Shown piece by piece: positions 20,701 through 30,790 of a DNA stretch of 64,000 bases. Under the pieces are notes generated by a model. That model saw only the letters and a program-made list of their open reading frames with translations. It was not told where the DNA came from and did no database searches. The position numbers were made by a program, and so were the translations under genes. The stretch is from Rhynchonema sp. JSB1_4. Its lineage: Eukaryota > Nematoda > Chromadorea > Monhysterida > Xyalidae. Position 1 is the stretch's first letter. Each line of letters begins with the position of its first letter. The stretch is from contig JASAMV010008773.1 in NCBI GenBank assembly GCA_030248065.1, positions 1 through 64,000 of the forward strand. Reading direction: 5' to 3'.

Positions 20701-23700
20701 TGCTGTGAGTTAGTTTCTCCGCATTTATTACCAAAGGTCTTCTGTTGTCAACTTTACATGCCAATCAGTAAACATTCTGACACAACGAGGACAAACCATG
20801 CTTTTTCCGTCAGTGAGCGATTCAAACGAAGTGGTACGACTCATTCCCTCGGTTCGTTTGTCAGAGTCGTTGCCTCCGGACCGGGCCGATTTGTACGAAT
20901 ACTCGTCGTCAGACCGATAACGACCGGACGTCGAACCACCGTCCGATCGGGCTGAATTTTATAGATCTTATATGATTTGAAAGAAAAACGTGAATGGTTC
21001 ACGAACATCGTTCGTTGTCCCCGATAGTAGAACCGTGTCAATAATTACTATGGTGCCGAATGCGTAAAGGGTTAAACCACAGTGACACTTCATATATAGT
21101 AGCAATATCGCCCCGATATTGTATTGCCAACCAACACATCATTCTATTATTGATAAAGTTACGGTTTTACGAACGTGTCAGGTTCGCAGTGGCGGACTCT
21201 GCGAGGTACGATCCTCGTGGCTCCGCGTGCCAAGCGCGTTGCTGTTACTGTTTGTGGCCCAAGAAAAGTGAAGAATTTTTGAAGATGAAGATTTGGCAAT
21301 TGAAATTGTATGCGGCGAAGAACTTCGGGCGGATTATGAAGATGAATTTTGAAGATGTTATGGGCCTGTTTGAAGATATTGAAGAATCGGGAAGTCAAAT
21401 GATTGCCGAAGAAGTTATGAAAGTTATGAAGATTGAAATGAATAGAAGTCGAAATGATGCCGGTATGGCGGATTATTTTGGGGCTTGCTGCGAACTTTAT
21501 GGTCAGGTTGAAAGTCAAGAATGCACGAAAGGTTTTATGTGTGAATTGCCCATTATGTTCAGTCAAGGAAGGACGTTTGTGTGGGAAGATTTAGAGAGTT
21601 TGAGCGAAATTGAAAAGTTGTTGGGCCAGGAGAAAATGAAGGAAAAGGAAAAAGAAGATTGGTTGAAGTTTGTGAAAAGTGTTATGAAGAGGACGGATCC
21701 GAAACCAGTTATTGAAGAGCCAAAAATTGTGAATCGTTCGTCGAAGTTTGACCAGTTTTGTCTAAAAACCCGCTTGACTCGCCCAAAACCCAAGATTGGA
21801 GAACAAAGAGTTGAGGAAGTTTCGACGAAGATTGAAATAGAAGAGAAGCGCTCAATTGTTTGGCCGGCCGGTGTAATAAAAGAAGAGCAAAATGAAGTGG
21901 ATACAAAAGTGAATGAAGAAGATGAAAATGAAGGATGTCAAGAAGGGGACGAAGAAAAGGATGACGGAGACGAAGAAGAGCAAAACGAAGAAGAAATCGT
22001 TCAATGGTGTCACGATGTGTTGAAGAAAGAAAAGAAGGCGACGAGAAGGAACAAGAATATGAAAAAGAAAGAGAAGATGAAAAAGAAGGAGAAAAAGAAA
22101 AAGAAGATGAAAGTAAAGAAGACAAAGGAATCAAGCAAGTCGGACAAAGGACGAAGGGAGAAAGGTCCGAAGAAGAAGCCGAAATGCAGACGAGGTCCAT
22201 CGAAGAAACGTGTGCAACGTGGTGCCACGACGACACCAATCGACAGCCACGCGACCAAACCAGTGACGTTGCTGATCGATTGTGCCACGTTGAGAATCGG
22301 CGATGTGAAGAAATGGGTGGTTGCGCGTGGTCGAGGAGTAAAGAAAAAGAAAGAAAAAAATAATTTTGAGCTGCGGTTTTGATTGTGTTTAGGCCATGAG
22401 TAATAAGAAGAGTGATAAGGTGATTTTCTGTCGTAACCGCCTGTTTTCCTGTAAATCCGTTTCTGTCCATAGGCTTCCTTGGCGGGGGAAGGAGTAGCAA
22501 TATCGCCCCGATATTGTATTGCCAACCAACACATCATTCTAGTATTGATAAAGTTACGGTTTTACGAACGTGTCAGGTTCGCAGTATATACATGCAATAT
22601 ATTACAGCGCACATTTTAGGATTATTTTTGTTCCCAGACATGACTTGGCTTTCGCGTGGCCCTCAAACTAAGCTCAGGCTTAGACAGCCTAAATCCTGTT
22701 CAAATCTAAACCACTGGGACGAGCTGGACGACAGCACTGGGGACACTGTTCCGAACGATACGCAAAGCTAAAGACTACAAAATACGATTTTAAGAAACAG
22801 TCAGTCAGCAGACCAACCAGTTCTCAACGATAGTGAGTCCTCGTCGCCCGATCCGTAGCGACCCGATCTCCTTGTTGATCGCGGACTTTTCGGTTCACTG
22901 CCTTCTTCCTGCTCCACCTCCCCTGTCAGTCCGTAGACCTTCTCTCGCCACGACATGTGTCTGCGAACTGGCGTGGTGCGGCCTGAATGTATGCTGAGGA
23001 CTGTACGCCCAATACGCAATGGCGTGCCACATTGACTGATGTTTCACTAGCTTTGAAACTGGTAAGACGTCCCACTCCAAGACCTGTGTAATGACTTCGC
23101 AGAATCTGCCTTTTTCATGGTTACATGATCAGGGCCCGTAACTTTCAGGCACTACAAAGAATAAGGTTCTTCAATAGCTAACAATTTTTTCAAATATTAG
23201 GCCCTTGTCTGAGCACGGAAGCCAATTTTGTTTGTTCTCAGCATGCAAATTGGTCACAATGTTTCATAATAGCCTAAGCTTTAATATTGAGCCATATTCA
23301 TGTGGACAATACCACAGCTCGTGCTGTTTTGTTGATTGCACGCAATTTTTCAAAAAAAATTTCCCTGGTATTTTTTAGCCACGCAGTGCACAACAGAGGA
23401 ACACCGTTTTTACTGCTAAATAACCTGGGTCCAAATCCAAATTTTCTCCAAACTGGTTTGCAATAGAAAATTCAAACCAAAACCAAATGCAGTCGCGTAT
23501 GTGTATGGCGGACACCTTTCTACGGTAACTTGTTTGAGGGCATAACAGTCAGTCACTCACTACCATAAAGGATTCCATCGAAAGGTCACTGTGGAGAAGG
23601 TACCCTACACTGTTTTGTGATGTTCCTTCGCTTATCCTGAGCGCGAACTTGATGCCTTAGGTATAATATCTCATTTTGGCACTGAAAACTAGGATGTACA

Positions 23701-24531
23701 ATTGAAAGCTATGACAAGCCCTTTATAGTATGTCAGCGAAGCCAGAGTGCCAGTAAATTTGTGCCGCAAAGCAAGCCACATAAAAACAGATTTTATAAAT
23801 GACACAATGACTCTCCGCACTAAAGTGCTCCCTATGCCCCATGGGAAAAATTTATTCATGCGAATAATATTGAATTGATCTTATGAGATTAGAGGCCCGC
23901 AAACTCAAACGCTGCCAACTGTGTGGAAAAGCGACAGCGCACAGTTATGATGACTGAAAGCTGAGTATTGGCCGCTGCGAATGTTGTTGGGTACCGATTT
24001 TTTCCGTTGGGAAATGGGATAGGTTTATCAGCGGTGATACCATAAAGTGAGCATGTCCGCGTTGAAATTTTCACCTGCTCTCATTGTCCAAGGCTGCCGT
24101 TAATTGACCAGGTAAACAGGGAAAATCTTTGGGTTGTGAAGCACAGCACCGGAGATCAGGGCTTGTGAACGTTGAGACAAAAGTGTTCCTCAATGTCGTA
24201 TAGTGTTGTTTTGAAAAATAGTTTTATAAGACTGACCTGCACCAGCACTGCTTGCGATACTGTTGATTGCAGTTCCAGCACCCGACGTTCCATGTTTGGA
24301 TTTGATGCGAAAACACAGCTTGCATCGATCCTGCAATTCAGCAGCAGCACCATAATTTATGCCTTGGCGGCCAAACTAAAGTCAGAATAACATTATTTTC
24401 AACTAAAAAATTAACATTCTTGATAAGTCGAAAAGTGACTCGTGATCATTGTTGTCTGGAGCAAGCTGAAGACAAACCTTGAGATATGTTTGCGGTTCGA
24501 ATCCAGGACATAAGTCATCAGCGAGAGACAT
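5499..24531 (-). CDS. MTCL: MTCL/SOGA-family microtubule-crosslinking-type coiled-coil protein (whole gene, ~40 exons)
   Basis: The coding chain runs from the ATG at 24531 to the TAA at 5499 and encodes about 1,950 aa, the size of vertebrate MTCL1. An in-frame TGA 27 nt upstream supports the ATG. The diagnostic part is the SOGA region. There, NCRVLQFKLRKTER and RLHNELEVLEDKRYKLEDEN match the human MTCL1 stretches TCRILQYRLRKAER and RLHKELEVVEKKRARLEEEN (from memory). The rest is long heptad-repeat coiled coil, then a basic, Ser-rich C-terminus. Vertebrate MTCL proteins bundle non-centrosomal and Golgi-associated microtubules; a similar role is inferred. Exons are given in the block entries. 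Phases agree at every junction except one (exon 10769-10874). The gene has at least two GC-AG introns, possible alternative ends, and mobile elements in four introns. Confidence is high for the family and moderate for individual weak splice sites. Confidence 0.87.
5957..6219. repeat. Dispersed GATC-rich element (copy in the last introns of the MTCL-like gene)
   Basis: Bounded by AGGTCGATATC at the left and GATATCGACC at the right, which are inverted. The interior is rich in GGATCGGATCGG, GGTCACATGGATGTGATGTG and ACCAGGTAGACCGATCCGAT words. A related copy lies at 14815-15000. Shorter pieces ending in AAGTTTGATA occur in FNDC3 introns (37975, 43325, 43900, 49455). Confidence 0.6.
7412..7596 (-). 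CDS. Candidate alternative terminal exon of the MTCL-like gene (60 aa plus stop)
   Basis: The frame enters with two bases after an acceptor (ctaacag), so it joins in phase to the exon ending at 7921. It encodes a basic, Ser/Thr/Pro/Gln-rich tail (KRSPSTLLIKHPNPECQ..., then ...QYNVHPRTIQGLINR) and stops at TGA 7412-7414. The exon at 7030-7122 enters with the same phase, so the two can be used as alternatives. This one gives a protein of about 1,827 aa. A possible internal donor (CAA|GTAACT) also exists. Coding nature is judged only from composition and phase. Confidence 0.5.
8847..12014 (-). CDS. MTCL: MTCL-like gene: distal coiled-coil exons
   Basis: Exons in order: 11834-12014, 11361-11525, 10769-10874 (problematic), 10573-10698, 10365-10467, 9974-10283, 9670-9910, 9491-9612, 9292-9420, 9074-9224 and 8847-9011. 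The products are almost pure heptad coiled coil. The segment NRLLQTEERWNKELDRMREA resembles the MTCL1 stretch around LQISERNWSQEK. The largest exon (9974-10283, 103 residues) has no break in its heptads. The intron after 9670 starts GCATGC, a GC donor required to keep the frame into 9612. The exon 10769-10874 is 106 nt and would shift the frame. It must be skipped, end at a weak GTCACG donor at 10815, or carry an indel. The start at 10467 was chosen because upstream frames are stopped. Confidence 0.8.
12177..12670. mobile_element. Non-autonomous hAT-like MITE, 494 bp, with perfect 8-bp target duplication
   Basis: The ends are CAGGGTTGGGCAAAAAA at the left and its complement TTTTTTGCCCAACCCTG at the right. 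The flanks are CCTATGCT (12169-12176) and CCTATGCT (12671-12678), a perfect 8-bp duplication of the kind hAT transposases leave. The interior is A/T-homopolymer rich (AAAAAAACGTTTTTTTT blocks) and has no transposase frame. It lies in the intron between exons 12784-12983 and 11834-12014. A second copy with its own 8-bp duplication is at 46179-46460. Confidence 0.88.
12784..18131 (-). CDS. MTCL: MTCL-like gene: central coiled-coil exons
   Basis: Exons in order: 18052-18131, 17791-17982, 17599-17725, 17438-17533, 17263-17370, 15942-16133, 15766-15870, 15609-15705, 15418-15542, 15088-15195, 13285-13386, 13085-13174 and 12784-12983. Residues are about 445-980. The stretch DQLKFAEEDVQRVTKKLSDL followed by ETENEGLLKQL parallels the MTCL1 segment LKLVEEEANLLSRRIVELEVENRGL. 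The intron after 17791 starts GCAAGT, the classical GC-AG donor; the nearest GT would break the frame. The exon ending at 12784 uses donor GTAGAAG instead of the earlier GTACGG, because only that phase meets the next exon at 12014. The larger introns (16134-17262, 13387-15087) contain repeats and no exon I could support. Confidence 0.82.
14815..15000. repeat. Dispersed GATC-rich element, second copy
   Basis: Shares with 5957-6219 the words GTGATGTGAC, ACCAGGTCACATCACAT, GTGACCAGGTAGGTAGACAG, CCGATCCGATCAC and AAGTTTGATGTCGA. It sits in the intron before exon 13285-13386 of the MTCL-like gene. Confidence 0.6.
16484..16876. repeat. Long foldback (MITE-like) element, 393 bp
   Basis: The left end GTCGTCAACGTGGTATTTGA is mirrored at the right by TCAAATACCAAGTTGACGAC. 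The inverted arms continue inward for more than 100 bp (GAATGAATTCAGTGGC against GCCGCTGAATTCATTC, then GTGCGTTGCATACA against TGTATGCAAAGCAC), with scattered differences. The centre has its own AATCTGAGTTCAGATT palindrome. It lies in the 1.1-kb intron between exons 17263-17370 and 15942-16133. No ORF is present. Confidence 0.8.
18199..19268 (-). CDS. MTCL: MTCL-like gene: SOGA-domain exons
   Basis: Three exons in order: 19068-19268, 18590-18801 and 18199-18382 (residues about 246-444). They carry the family signature: DYREENNVLKCELRELQES, then EELMEENENYKRDIRDL, then EEFREIQRELELTAKNCRVL followed by QFKLRKTER, then RLHNELEVLEDKRYKLEDEN. This order and spacing match the SOGA region of human MTCL1/MTCL2. 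It is the firmest basis for naming the gene. Splice phases are 0, 2 and 0 at exon ends, all consistent. Donor and acceptor sites are canonical GT-AG. Confidence 0.9.
19533..20951 (-). CDS. MTCL: MTCL-like gene: Ser-rich linker and first coiled-coil exons
   Basis: Exons in order: 20797-20951, 20173-20310 and 19533-19661. The first encodes a charged Ser/Arg/Tyr-rich linker (SGRYRSDDEYSYKSARSGGN, then MSRTTSFESLTDGKSM). The second is ALSDHDSNRSNTPTDNL, leading into FIKSIKTQLEIMEQKCSKLE. The third has an MEERLRTAESMYQ helix. Entry is with two bases after a split codon, matching the previous exon (22818-22982, phase 1), and all later junctions are phase 0. This head resembles the disordered, phosphorylatable N-terminal regions of MTCL proteins only in composition. 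Confidence 0.8.
21098..21190 (+). repeat. Left terminal direct repeat of the mini-element
   Basis: Begins AGTAGCAATATCGCCCCG and ends GTGTCAGGTTCGCAGT. Near its start it contains a perfect 8-bp hairpin, CAATATCG-CCC-CGATATTG. It lacks the usual TG...CA ends of LTRs. Confidence 0.8.
21285..22382 (+). CDS. Unknown highly charged protein of the LTR mini-element
   Basis: The frame is open from before the left repeat, so the element's own first suitable start is the ATG at 21285, giving about 365 aa. The N-terminal half is mixed helical sequence (MKIWQLKLYAAKNFGRIMK, NFEDVMGLFEDIEESGSQM) with CCELYG and ECTKGFMC cysteines but no CCHC knuckle. A strongly acidic block follows at about residues 275-320 (EEDENEGC, DEEEQNEEE), then a Lys/Arg block at about residues 322-390 of the whole frame. 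The tail contains KPVTLLIDCATLRIGDVKKW. I recognise no domain. By position it could be a gag-like structural protein, but that is inference only. The intact frame and near-identical repeats suggest it was recently functional. Confidence 0.6.
   Translation: MKIWQLKLYAAKNFGRIMKMNFEDVMGLFEDIEESGSQMIAEEVMKVMKIEMNRSRNDAGMADYFGACCELYGQVESQECTKGFMCELPIMFSQGRTFVWEDLESLSEIEKLLGQEKMKEKEKEDWLKFVKSVMKRTDPKPVIEEPKIVNRSSKFDQFCLKTRLTRPKPKIGEQRVEEVSTKIEIEEKRSIVWPAGVIKEEQNEVDTKVNEEDENEGCQEGDEEKDDGDEEEQNEEEIVQWCHDVLKKEKKATRRNKNMKKKEKMKKKEKKKKKMKVKKTKESSKSDKGRREKGPKKKPKCRRGPSKKRVQRGATTTPIDSHATKPVTLLIDCATLRIGDVKKWVVARGRGVKKKKEKNNFELRF
22493..22585 (+). repeat. Right terminal direct repeat of the mini-element
   Basis: Identical to 21098-21190 except one base (CATTCTAG here, CATTCTAT in the left copy). 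Preceded by the purine-rich GGCGGGGGAAGG and followed by TATATACATG. Confidence 0.8.
22818..24531 (-). CDS. MTCL: MTCL-like gene: first three coding exons, with an N-terminal CxxCF-H motif
   Basis: Exons: 24478-24531 (ATG, 18 codons), 24237-24330 and 22818-22982. Exons 1-2 join to give DLCPGFEPQTYLKDRCKLCF and then RIKSKH, with cysteines at 8, 21 and 24 and histidine at 31. This resembles the N-terminus of MPRIP/outspread proteins (FxPNxFNKSKCxNCF...H, from memory), a small possible metal-binding knuckle. Exon 3 encodes RTTPVRRHMSWREKVYG and an acidic, basic, Ser-rich stretch. Phases are 0, 1 and 1. Exon 3 links by phase 1 to exon 20797-20951 across the intron that carries the LTR-type element. 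If these exons belonged to another gene, this phase match would be coincidental. Confidence 0.72.
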
Positions 24532-27500
24532 TTTCAGCACGGTTGTCTTGATGAATCAGGCTCTAAGCTGTGTTGTATTCTCCTTGTTGGTCTGTAGTGA
24601 TTAGTTTTACATTATTTCTTGGCACCTTTGACGCCAACAAAAGTTTCAAGTACAGTACCGTAGTAGTATAACAGCGTGTCGCGCGGTCGCAATAGCGTAC
24701 GGTTTTTGAAGAGTGAATCGGGACAAGAATAACAATGTGATGTTTCACGTGATATGTGTCGTTTGTTATGATGAATAATGGATAAAGGGTTCGCACTTTG
24801 CAGTGTTGAATCAATAACAATAAAATTCGTTTGACTGGTGATACAAGGCAGCTGCTGCTTGAAAAATCAGCAGCGCCACACTTGATTCAACAAGCACGGT
24901 CGTGTATTGGGGAGCAGATACAGAAAGTTCAATGCAATGAAAGAGAACATTTCGCGATTTCGATATTTCGCGGTGGACGCAAATAATTTTAATATATAAT
25001 GAAGTCAGAGTTCCGGGGATGACAGGACAGAGCCGCTCGTTTTGTCTTTATGACGCGGCGAGCCGTTGGTCGTTTGCAAATAATCGTAATGAAGACGAGA
25101 GGAGCGTAATAGCAGACACGTCGTACACGTCACCCCTCCAATCTGGGCCACAACACAATGTACAAGAAAGGGAACACTTCTTTCAAGTATACTGTTCCAC
25201 TCACCCGCTCACCACTTTAGCCCGCTGTTGGCTTGAAAAGGGACACCTTTAGCCCAGCACACGCGAGTACACGCAAGTCAACTTTCCAGCCCTATCTAGT
25301 CACCAGCGAAACTCTTGTCCGGCTCAACTACTCCACATAAACAGAATGCTGAATTCTCCGTGTTGTGTGTTGAAGTACAATGCAGCACTGTTTCAAGTTT
25401 TGTTGTGCCGTTTTGTGGCTGGTCACTGCTGCAGTGTGTGGCTTGGCCTCAATGCGTTCAGATGCATAGATGCAGCCACGAGCGTAAAAAGCAGCTGTGT
25501 CGTTGTCTCCTCTGTAGTTTATATAGCTCCGTTGATTTTGGCGGACACTTTGGTCCAGGAAAGTTGAGCCATTCGGGTTTACTGCAGGAATAAATTCAAA
25601 ACTCCAAAATTATTTGATGAATGTGTTCTGCTGTGGTGTAGTACTGTACCTAATCAAGGTTACCCTGACTTTTTAGGGAAACTTCTGCTTTTCCACAGAC
25701 AAGCTTAATGTTCCTGCCATTACAACCGCCATACAACACAAACTTCTGCAGCCCGCGGAAATCAACAGCAGTTGCACATTTTTCGCAGTGTGCAGTGCAA
25801 GCCGCAACTTGTAAACTTCACATTGCAGCCTGTTGCTGCTTGGTTGAAGCTTTGCCTGATTAGAGCAACAGACCTATGGGGATGTAGAAGGGAGGGGGCG
25901 CACAGTGCACACAGGCACAGGCAGCCAGCAACTAGCCAGCGGGCCAAGCTCAAAACACTTCTCTCGGGTACTATTTGTGCCGCACGATGGCACATTTACG
26001 CTAAATGGTACCGAAAAATTGGGGGATCGGTGAAGCCGTGAAGCGCAAAACAACAACATTTTGATGCAGCGGATGCACCGCCAACATTCTGTGAAGGTGC
26101 AAGTGACTGACACTTGGTTGGGGCTTGTTGATTTCATTAATAGATGAAACATCACAAAATGAGACGGAAATACAAATTTGTTGCTAATTGAAACGATTCG
26201 CATTTATGTCATAAGACATGTGGCGTGAAACATCCTCTGTTCTAGTATTCTTGTCCCAATTTCATTCGTTATAGAAGAAGCAGAGATTTGAGACTTTGTC
26301 GCGCAGTTATACTTTGTTCTAGGCAGATTTATGGCATGTCGGCTACGGGTACACTAGTGTGTATGTACATATACCATACTGCACTCATATGCGTATCTGC
26401 CACTTTGACCGGCGACAAGCTGTTTTCTCTACCTTGCAAAAAATGCGCCCTTAGTAAAGTACCTAGTGCGTTGTTGAGAAGTCAACCTGACAGAAAAAAA
26501 CGCATGCGCTGAACTGTGCTCAATAGACACTTCAAAGGCTAATGTTTATAGCCTGCCGGATTACTAGCTTCGACTTACAAATGCACTATACACAGACTGA
26601 ATAAACGATCTCTGTTGCATAGTGGACAAGAAACCAAGAGAAAACGAAGGTACCAAGAACTGATAGACAAGTAACACGTCCGGGGTTCAGTGATTACTAT
26701 CGGGGTCATACAGCAAAAGATAAAAATCAGTTTGTAGCAATCGTCACCTCAGCCCCAATGCCATGTTCATGCTTGCGGGCTTCATGTCTGTTCATCATTC
26801 CGGGCTGCTTGAATTGACTAGTTGACGATTTGAATTGACGACTAAACAATGAGCCCTGTGACGATTTTTTTAGTATCAGGGATACACAATTTGAATTTTT
26901 TAACGTTTGTGGTGCAAGTGACAGGACACAAGATAACGATCGAAACGTGCACAGAAGTTGCCAGCGCACATCAGTATACGTTTAGCTTCGAATCCAGTTT
27001 CATTTGAAGTAATTTCAAATCAAAAACAATGGAGAGCGCAGGCGATTTTCCCAAAGGACACTCCATTATAGAAGGAGAATGGGCGGAATTTTGAGCCCAA
27101 AACGCTGTGAAACAACCAGCGCGATTACAGATTATGAGCCCACTGAGCATCTTCGAAGTCCCAAAATGTGTTTTTCGGCTGCATTTTCTAAGCAGCTCAA
27201 TCGGGGCATGCACGCTAGCGCATGTCCGCATATGGTTCTCCGGTATTAGTGCGGGCAGCAAAAAAATTGGGTGATTGTTGTTTCAAACACGGCAACATAC
27301 CAGATCCAAATTTTTTTCGACTGTAGAGAAAATAACAAATTGGCTTGAGGACATTATGAACAACAGAGACAAGAACTATATGACGGTAATGCTGGCACCT
27401 ATCACTATAATCAGCGGCAAAGCATGTGTAACTGGCTTTCGAAAGAACACCGCAACATGGTTCCTATCTGTGTTGCTTATTATGTCATCGAAAAAACTTG

Positions 27501-30500
27501 TGTTACAAGTGCTTTTTTTCCTGCGGTCGAATAAATTAGTGCTTTTGGATCTGGTGTCAGCGAGCCATCTTGTTTCAGAGTTTTATATGTGGGATCATAG
27601 CAAGCAGAACCATATCCTGAGCTTTGCCTTGCGAAGCAGGCATTTCTCTTCTTGCATACACTGCCAAAAAGGGGACTGGAAAAAGAAAGTTGCGGTTATC
27701 TTAGTGGCGACAAAATTTCCCGCCTCTCAAGATCGGGACAAGCCGTTTGGGCTCGTAAAAAGATACGGCACTTGTGCGTCAGTGAAGCACCAAATATGAT
27801 TTGTTCTTTATTATCCGGTCTTTTTATTGCGCGCAGTTGTGTGTTGTGGTTGGTACGGGCCAGACAATCTTCAACACGGAAAATAAAGGAAGTGCGCTCG
27901 ACGCCAGTGTAATTTCCTCATTTTGGAGCAAGGACAAACAAAAGAAAGATTTTTTCGAGATAAGGCTATTTTGTATGACTGAATTTTTTCATGAAACCTT
28001 ATACGGAAATAAATATGAATGAGCCTTGAAAAGTTGCAACATACATAAGCTAACGTCATGATAATAATTGGGCTAGTAAAATGGATATGGATAATTATCC
28101 AGAATTAGAATGCAGAGGGCCTTTACAGTAGAATTCAGCTTCTTCTGCGCAGTTCAGATGAGCCTTGACCGATACCGTCTGGTCGGACCATTTCAATACG
28201 ATGTTATTCGGTATGCCAAATGTGTTTACAGCTACAAACCAGATGTGAATCGAACTACATAATGTTTCTGTTATCAAAATTTAGCAATTCCCCAGTGAAG
28301 CTCGCTGGAGCACATTATGGACACTGTTGCGGTGTCCCAACAGATTTCAGAAGGCACGCACACGCCAACGCAAAGCCGAGCGGATTCCAGACTTCCGCTA
28401 TTCTTGCTCTCTAAAATATAACCCCAATTTTGACCAATTTGTTGCTCTCGTGCATCCACCCAAAGCGCTCTCAAAACAGAGACGCGTTTTTCTTCAGCCA
28501 AAATTCATGCGAAGGCCCACAACCACAAGCCAGCATGAGCTTATACACGCTAATCATTATCTTTAGTGGTCATATTTCATGTTTGAGCGCAAAAACCTCC
28601 AACCCCCATGGTTTTTTCGGATAAGGAACCGTAATATTTTCAGCTAAGGATGGGCAACTGGTCGCTTGGTGGCTCAATGACTTTCTTTTCTAGAAAAGCT
28701 AAATTAAGAAAAACAAAAGCACAGAAAGCTACATACTTTAAAACATATTTTTGCTGCGCTAACAATGTTCAACAAGTTTGTTTTTCTGCCAGAAAATAAA
28801 ATAGGACGTAAAGCAGAGCTCCACGCCAAATGTAACCGAAGTCGTGCATTGCGCAAAAAATATCATTAACATTTTTGCGTGCGGCAAGGCCAGGCTGCTG
28901 CCAAAATACTGAGGTTTTGACCCATAGGGTAAGACCAAAAGTTAATTCTCTGAACTGTTTTTGAAAAGTGGTCAGAAATGTGAGCGTTTGTAACATTTTG
29001 GGTGAAATCAGAAACAGCACGAACTCAACCATATGCCGTGATTTCTTACCTTTGACCTAAGTATTGTGATCTACTTTTGGACCACCTCATGGCACGACAG
29101 GCACGTGCACCGTGGGCGTATACCTAAGACATCAAGGCAGAAAACAGAGGCTGGTTGGCTCGCGCGGTGTTTCATATTCCTAAAAAGAATAAGAAATACG
29201 GCCACGAACCATACGGAAAGTAATAAAACGGCGGATAAGCAAACACACAGATTCTGATATAAACCGCGTCGAAAGACATTTCGGCTGGACGGTGTTCATT
29301 CACTCACACTGAATAATGAAACTGGAATTTCTAACGCGACCGCCTACGCTTTGCACCAGGAAGTTCAGTTTTGGTTGTGGAGTCATGCATCCTGACAGAA
29401 ACATGAACGGTTCAGAAAAGTGGGAGAACAAAAAGATATCTGCAGTATATGTGTGTACAGCGCATGCGATTGAGATCTGACATGAAAGCGGCTTTCGCGC
29501 GCGAATTTCCAATTTCATTCACTCAGAATTTTCTAGATTCTGCAAAAACAAAAACTGCCGTTCATTTCTTACCGTCTGGTCCAGCGGTTAAAGGAACGGC
29601 CACTAGACCTTCGCGCGCAAAAACATTCTATACGAGAGAACGTGGCTCATTAACAAAACAACAACATAAAATCGGAGAGGCCTAATCTGAATAGAATTTG
29701 TGTGCATGATAAACAAGATGGACTCGGGATATTCTGATCTTTTAGAGCCAAAAATATCCCCATATTTCAAACAGAAGCCAAAAATACATCATATATTCTG
29801 AACAGCGTGGAAAGGCAACGTCCAACTAAATCAAGCAGAAATCTTGCCTAGATAAAGCCGTGACGCCAGTAAAAGCTTTTTGGGAATAAAGTTCAGGAAC
29901 ACTAAAAGCCAAACTTCGAAACAGTAACGCACAATTTGTGAAATGGCCAAGTTTGCATGGGGTTCGTTTTGACCTAACCATAGCCATGACATGAAGTCCA
30001 ATACGAATTTTGTGCGGGCAGTTTTTCTTTGCTAGATTAAGACAGTAGTATATTGTGAGTTCACTTGAAAAACTTTGATATCACGACTTACAATCTATGT
30101 AATTGAAGCACTTCGAAAAACAACAGGCTATAAAACGCTTATTTTAGAGTAAAGGAATTTTACGCAACATCACTATCCATAGCCCACAAAATGCAACTTC
30201 CAAATGCAGTGTTTGAGTGCGGGTTCAAACTTCGCGGCTGGCAACACATTTTGACGATCGGTTGTGTCAGAAGAATAGTGAAAAGTCCAATACGCCAAAA
30301 AATATCATAAACATAACAAAAAGCTGGTCGTTGAAGAGGCACAAAAAAATTGTTGACACTATCACTTCATCAGAACTTAGTCGGTACCGAATTGTTATGG
30401 CTCACATATGTACATCGTTAGGGTATTTGGAACATTGTGAGCGACATGACTCGTGCAGTGTTCTTGGATGCCCAGACGGGTGGTTCACCAAGGCTTCGTC

Positions 30501-30790
30501 AGTGCGAATGCACCAACATGGCCACATGACCCAAAAAAGTATAAACTTCTTTGTGACTATAATACCCTACGACTGGATCACGACCTAAGACGTGTAGTCG
30601 GGCGCGTTTCAAAGATAAAAAGCGCCAGATTGAAGTTTGTGGCGCCCCTGGACGTCCGTCTGGTTCTCGACACGGACAAAGTGCCAGTTACTTTTTGTTG
30701 GGTTCTAGTTTTTCCAAACATCTTATTTTCAAAATGATTTGTGTCCTATTTCGCACGCCAAAACACTACGAAAAACTAAAACACAATTTT

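Larger units (their letters stand above)
21098..22585 (+). mobile_element. Short LTR-type retroelement (1,488 bp) with a single unknown ORF
   Basis: Two 93-bp direct repeats (21098-21190 and 22493-22585) differ at one base and bound an interior carrying one long ORF. Directly after the left repeat, TGGCGGACTCTGCGAGG looks like a tRNA primer-binding site. Directly before the right repeat lies the purine tract GGCGGGGGAAGG. Flanks are AT-dinucleotide runs compatible with a short TATAT-type target duplication, though the exact ends are ambiguous. The size and the lack of reverse transcriptase place it with TRIM or gag-only LTR elements, inserted opposite to the host gene in an intron (20952-22817) of the MTCL-like gene. 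Near-identical repeats imply a recent insertion. A solo recombination product or another class of terminal-repeat element cannot be excluded. Confidence 0.75.

Noticed and set aside
21709..22537. Long minus-strand frames opposite the mini-element ORF (263 and 175 codons, Ser/Phe-rich)
   Set aside because: They are the antisense shadow of the GAA/AAG-rich plus-strand ORF, which has a sensible position relative to the terminal repeats.
24478..24531. GGTTCGAATCC, a tRNA T-loop-like word, near 24494
   Set aside because: No acceptor, D or anticodon stems can be built around it. On the other strand it is the GFEP codons of the first coding exon.
27275..27799. 174-codon plus-strand frame in the intergenic interval
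   Set aside because: No domain or family resemblance and no flanking exons; consistent with chance in a 10-kb gap.
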